Assembly (NCBI RefSeq): GCF_001050345.1
Contig: NZ_LFMW01000004.1
Coordinates: 372,001 to 436,000, forward strand
Direction: 5' to 3'
Source: Pseudomonas fildesensis
Lineage (GTDB): Bacteria > Pseudomonadota > Gammaproteobacteria > Pseudomonadales > Pseudomonadaceae
Length of the DNA stretch: 64,000 nt
Position 1 is the first letter of the stretch, and every line of letters begins with the position of its first letter. Shown here piece after piece: positions 63,617 through 64,000 of the stretch. The position numbers and the translations under genes are program-made. Below the pieces are notes generated by a model that saw only the letters and a program-made list of their open reading frames with translations, ran no database searches and was not told the origin of the DNA.

Positions 63617-64000
63617 ATGATTCTCGACGCCACCGACCTGCGCCTCCTGCATTTCCTGCAACAGGATGGCCGTATCAGCAACCAGGAACTCGCCGAAAAA
63701 GTAGCCCTGTCGCCCTCTGCCTGCCTGCGCCGTTTGCGCTTGCTGGAGACTGAGGGAATCATCAGCGGTTATCGCGCGGTGTTGAATGCCGAGCGGCTGG
63801 GGATTGAGCTTGAGGCCATCGTCCACCTGTCATTGCGCCAGGATGTGGAGGATTGGCATGAGACGTTTATCAAGAAGGTGCAAGGCTGGCCGGAAGTGGC
63901 CAGCGCCTATGTGATCACCGGCGCCAGCAACTATGTGCTGCGGGTGCAGGCGCGCAACCTCAAGCACTTTTCGGACTTTATCGTGAACCACCTGAACCGC
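63617..64000 (+). CDS. kynR: Lrp/AsnC-family regulator, KynR-like (3' truncated by window)
   Basis: The first 128 codons are visible and the frame runs to the window end. The HTH is DLRLLHFLQQDGRISNQELAEKVALSPSACLRRLRLLETEGIISGYRAVLNAERLG, then the RAM ligand domain begins (AIVHLSLRQDVEDWHETFIKKVQGWPEVASAYVITGASNYVLRVQARNLKHFSDFI). It is divergent from kynU, as is kynR in P. aeruginosa, where it activates kyn genes in response to kynurenine. The gene name rests on that context. Confidence 0.85.
   Translation, partial: MILDATDLRLLHFLQQDGRISNQELAEKVALSPSACLRRLRLLETEGIISGYRAVLNAERLGIELEAIVHLSLRQDVEDWHETFIKKVQGWPEVASAYVITGASNYVLRVQARNLKHFSDFIVNHLNR

Overview
This is a chromosomal window from a Pseudomonas of the fluorescens group. 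The evidence is a GC-rich sequence, several dispersed families of Pseudomonas REP-type palindromes (the GTGGGAGGGGGCTTGCTCCC type and relatives), and familiar Pseudomonas gene orders such as proB-obgE-rpmA-rplU with divergent ispB, cyoABCDE, hmp with divergent norR, and folM-folE-folX. I saw no prophage, insertion sequence, CRISPR array, tRNA or rRNA. One low-GC two-gene insert looks acquired.

0-5 kb: the end of a GGDEF diguanylate cyclase, an orphan polar amino-acid binding protein, a LysR regulator with a class III (GabT-like) aminotransferase, and two uncharacterised proteins. 5-12.7 kb: a Tat-signal PLP aminotransferase, the complete cytochrome bo3 quinol oxidase operon cyoABCDE, and dsbB. 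12.9-15.8 kb: the nitric oxide detoxification pair hmp/norR, with NorR operators and a sigma-54-like promoter visible between them. 15.9-17.8 kb: a divergent EamA transporter / AraC pair.

17.8-27.1 kb: a large MalT-like LuxR regulator is followed on the same strand by DUF1329 and DUF1302 envelope proteins, an SDR dehydrogenase, an alpha/beta hydrolase and a class II aldolase. This looks like a catabolic set for a hydrophobic substrate. 27.5-33.4 kb: a flavodoxin, a short LOV blue-light receptor, an unknown protein, a MerR/LitR-type regulator that has lost its cobalamin ligands, an ABM-domain membrane protein, then folM-folE-folX (tetrahydromonapterin synthesis), DUF1244 and HopJ-family genes. 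This reads as a light-response neighbourhood.

33.6-45.4 kb is mostly housekeeping: trxB, cysZ, a GT4 glycosyltransferase, an Old Yellow Enzyme, glutathione peroxidase, creA, proB, obgE, rpmA, rplU, ispB, a zinc-ribbon protein, a small protein behind a Fur-box-like site, and an FKBP isomerase. 45.7-52.6 kb: a chemoreceptor, then a GntP permease / RpiR regulator / D-aminoacylase / VOC operon, and a small LprI-like secreted protein. 52.6-59.7 kb: a SulP transporter, an overlapping AAA ATPase + TOPRIM-like gene pair of low GC (candidate defence module), an NAD-dependent epimerase, a LysR regulator with an MdaB quinone reductase, and a TauE/SafE permease with a divergent LysR. 59.8-64 kb: an amino-acid permease and kynureninase (kynU), with a divergent Lrp-type regulator (KynR-like) cut by the window end.

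The candidates most worth following are the ATPase/TOPRIM pair and the LOV/class II LitR/monapterin neighbourhood.
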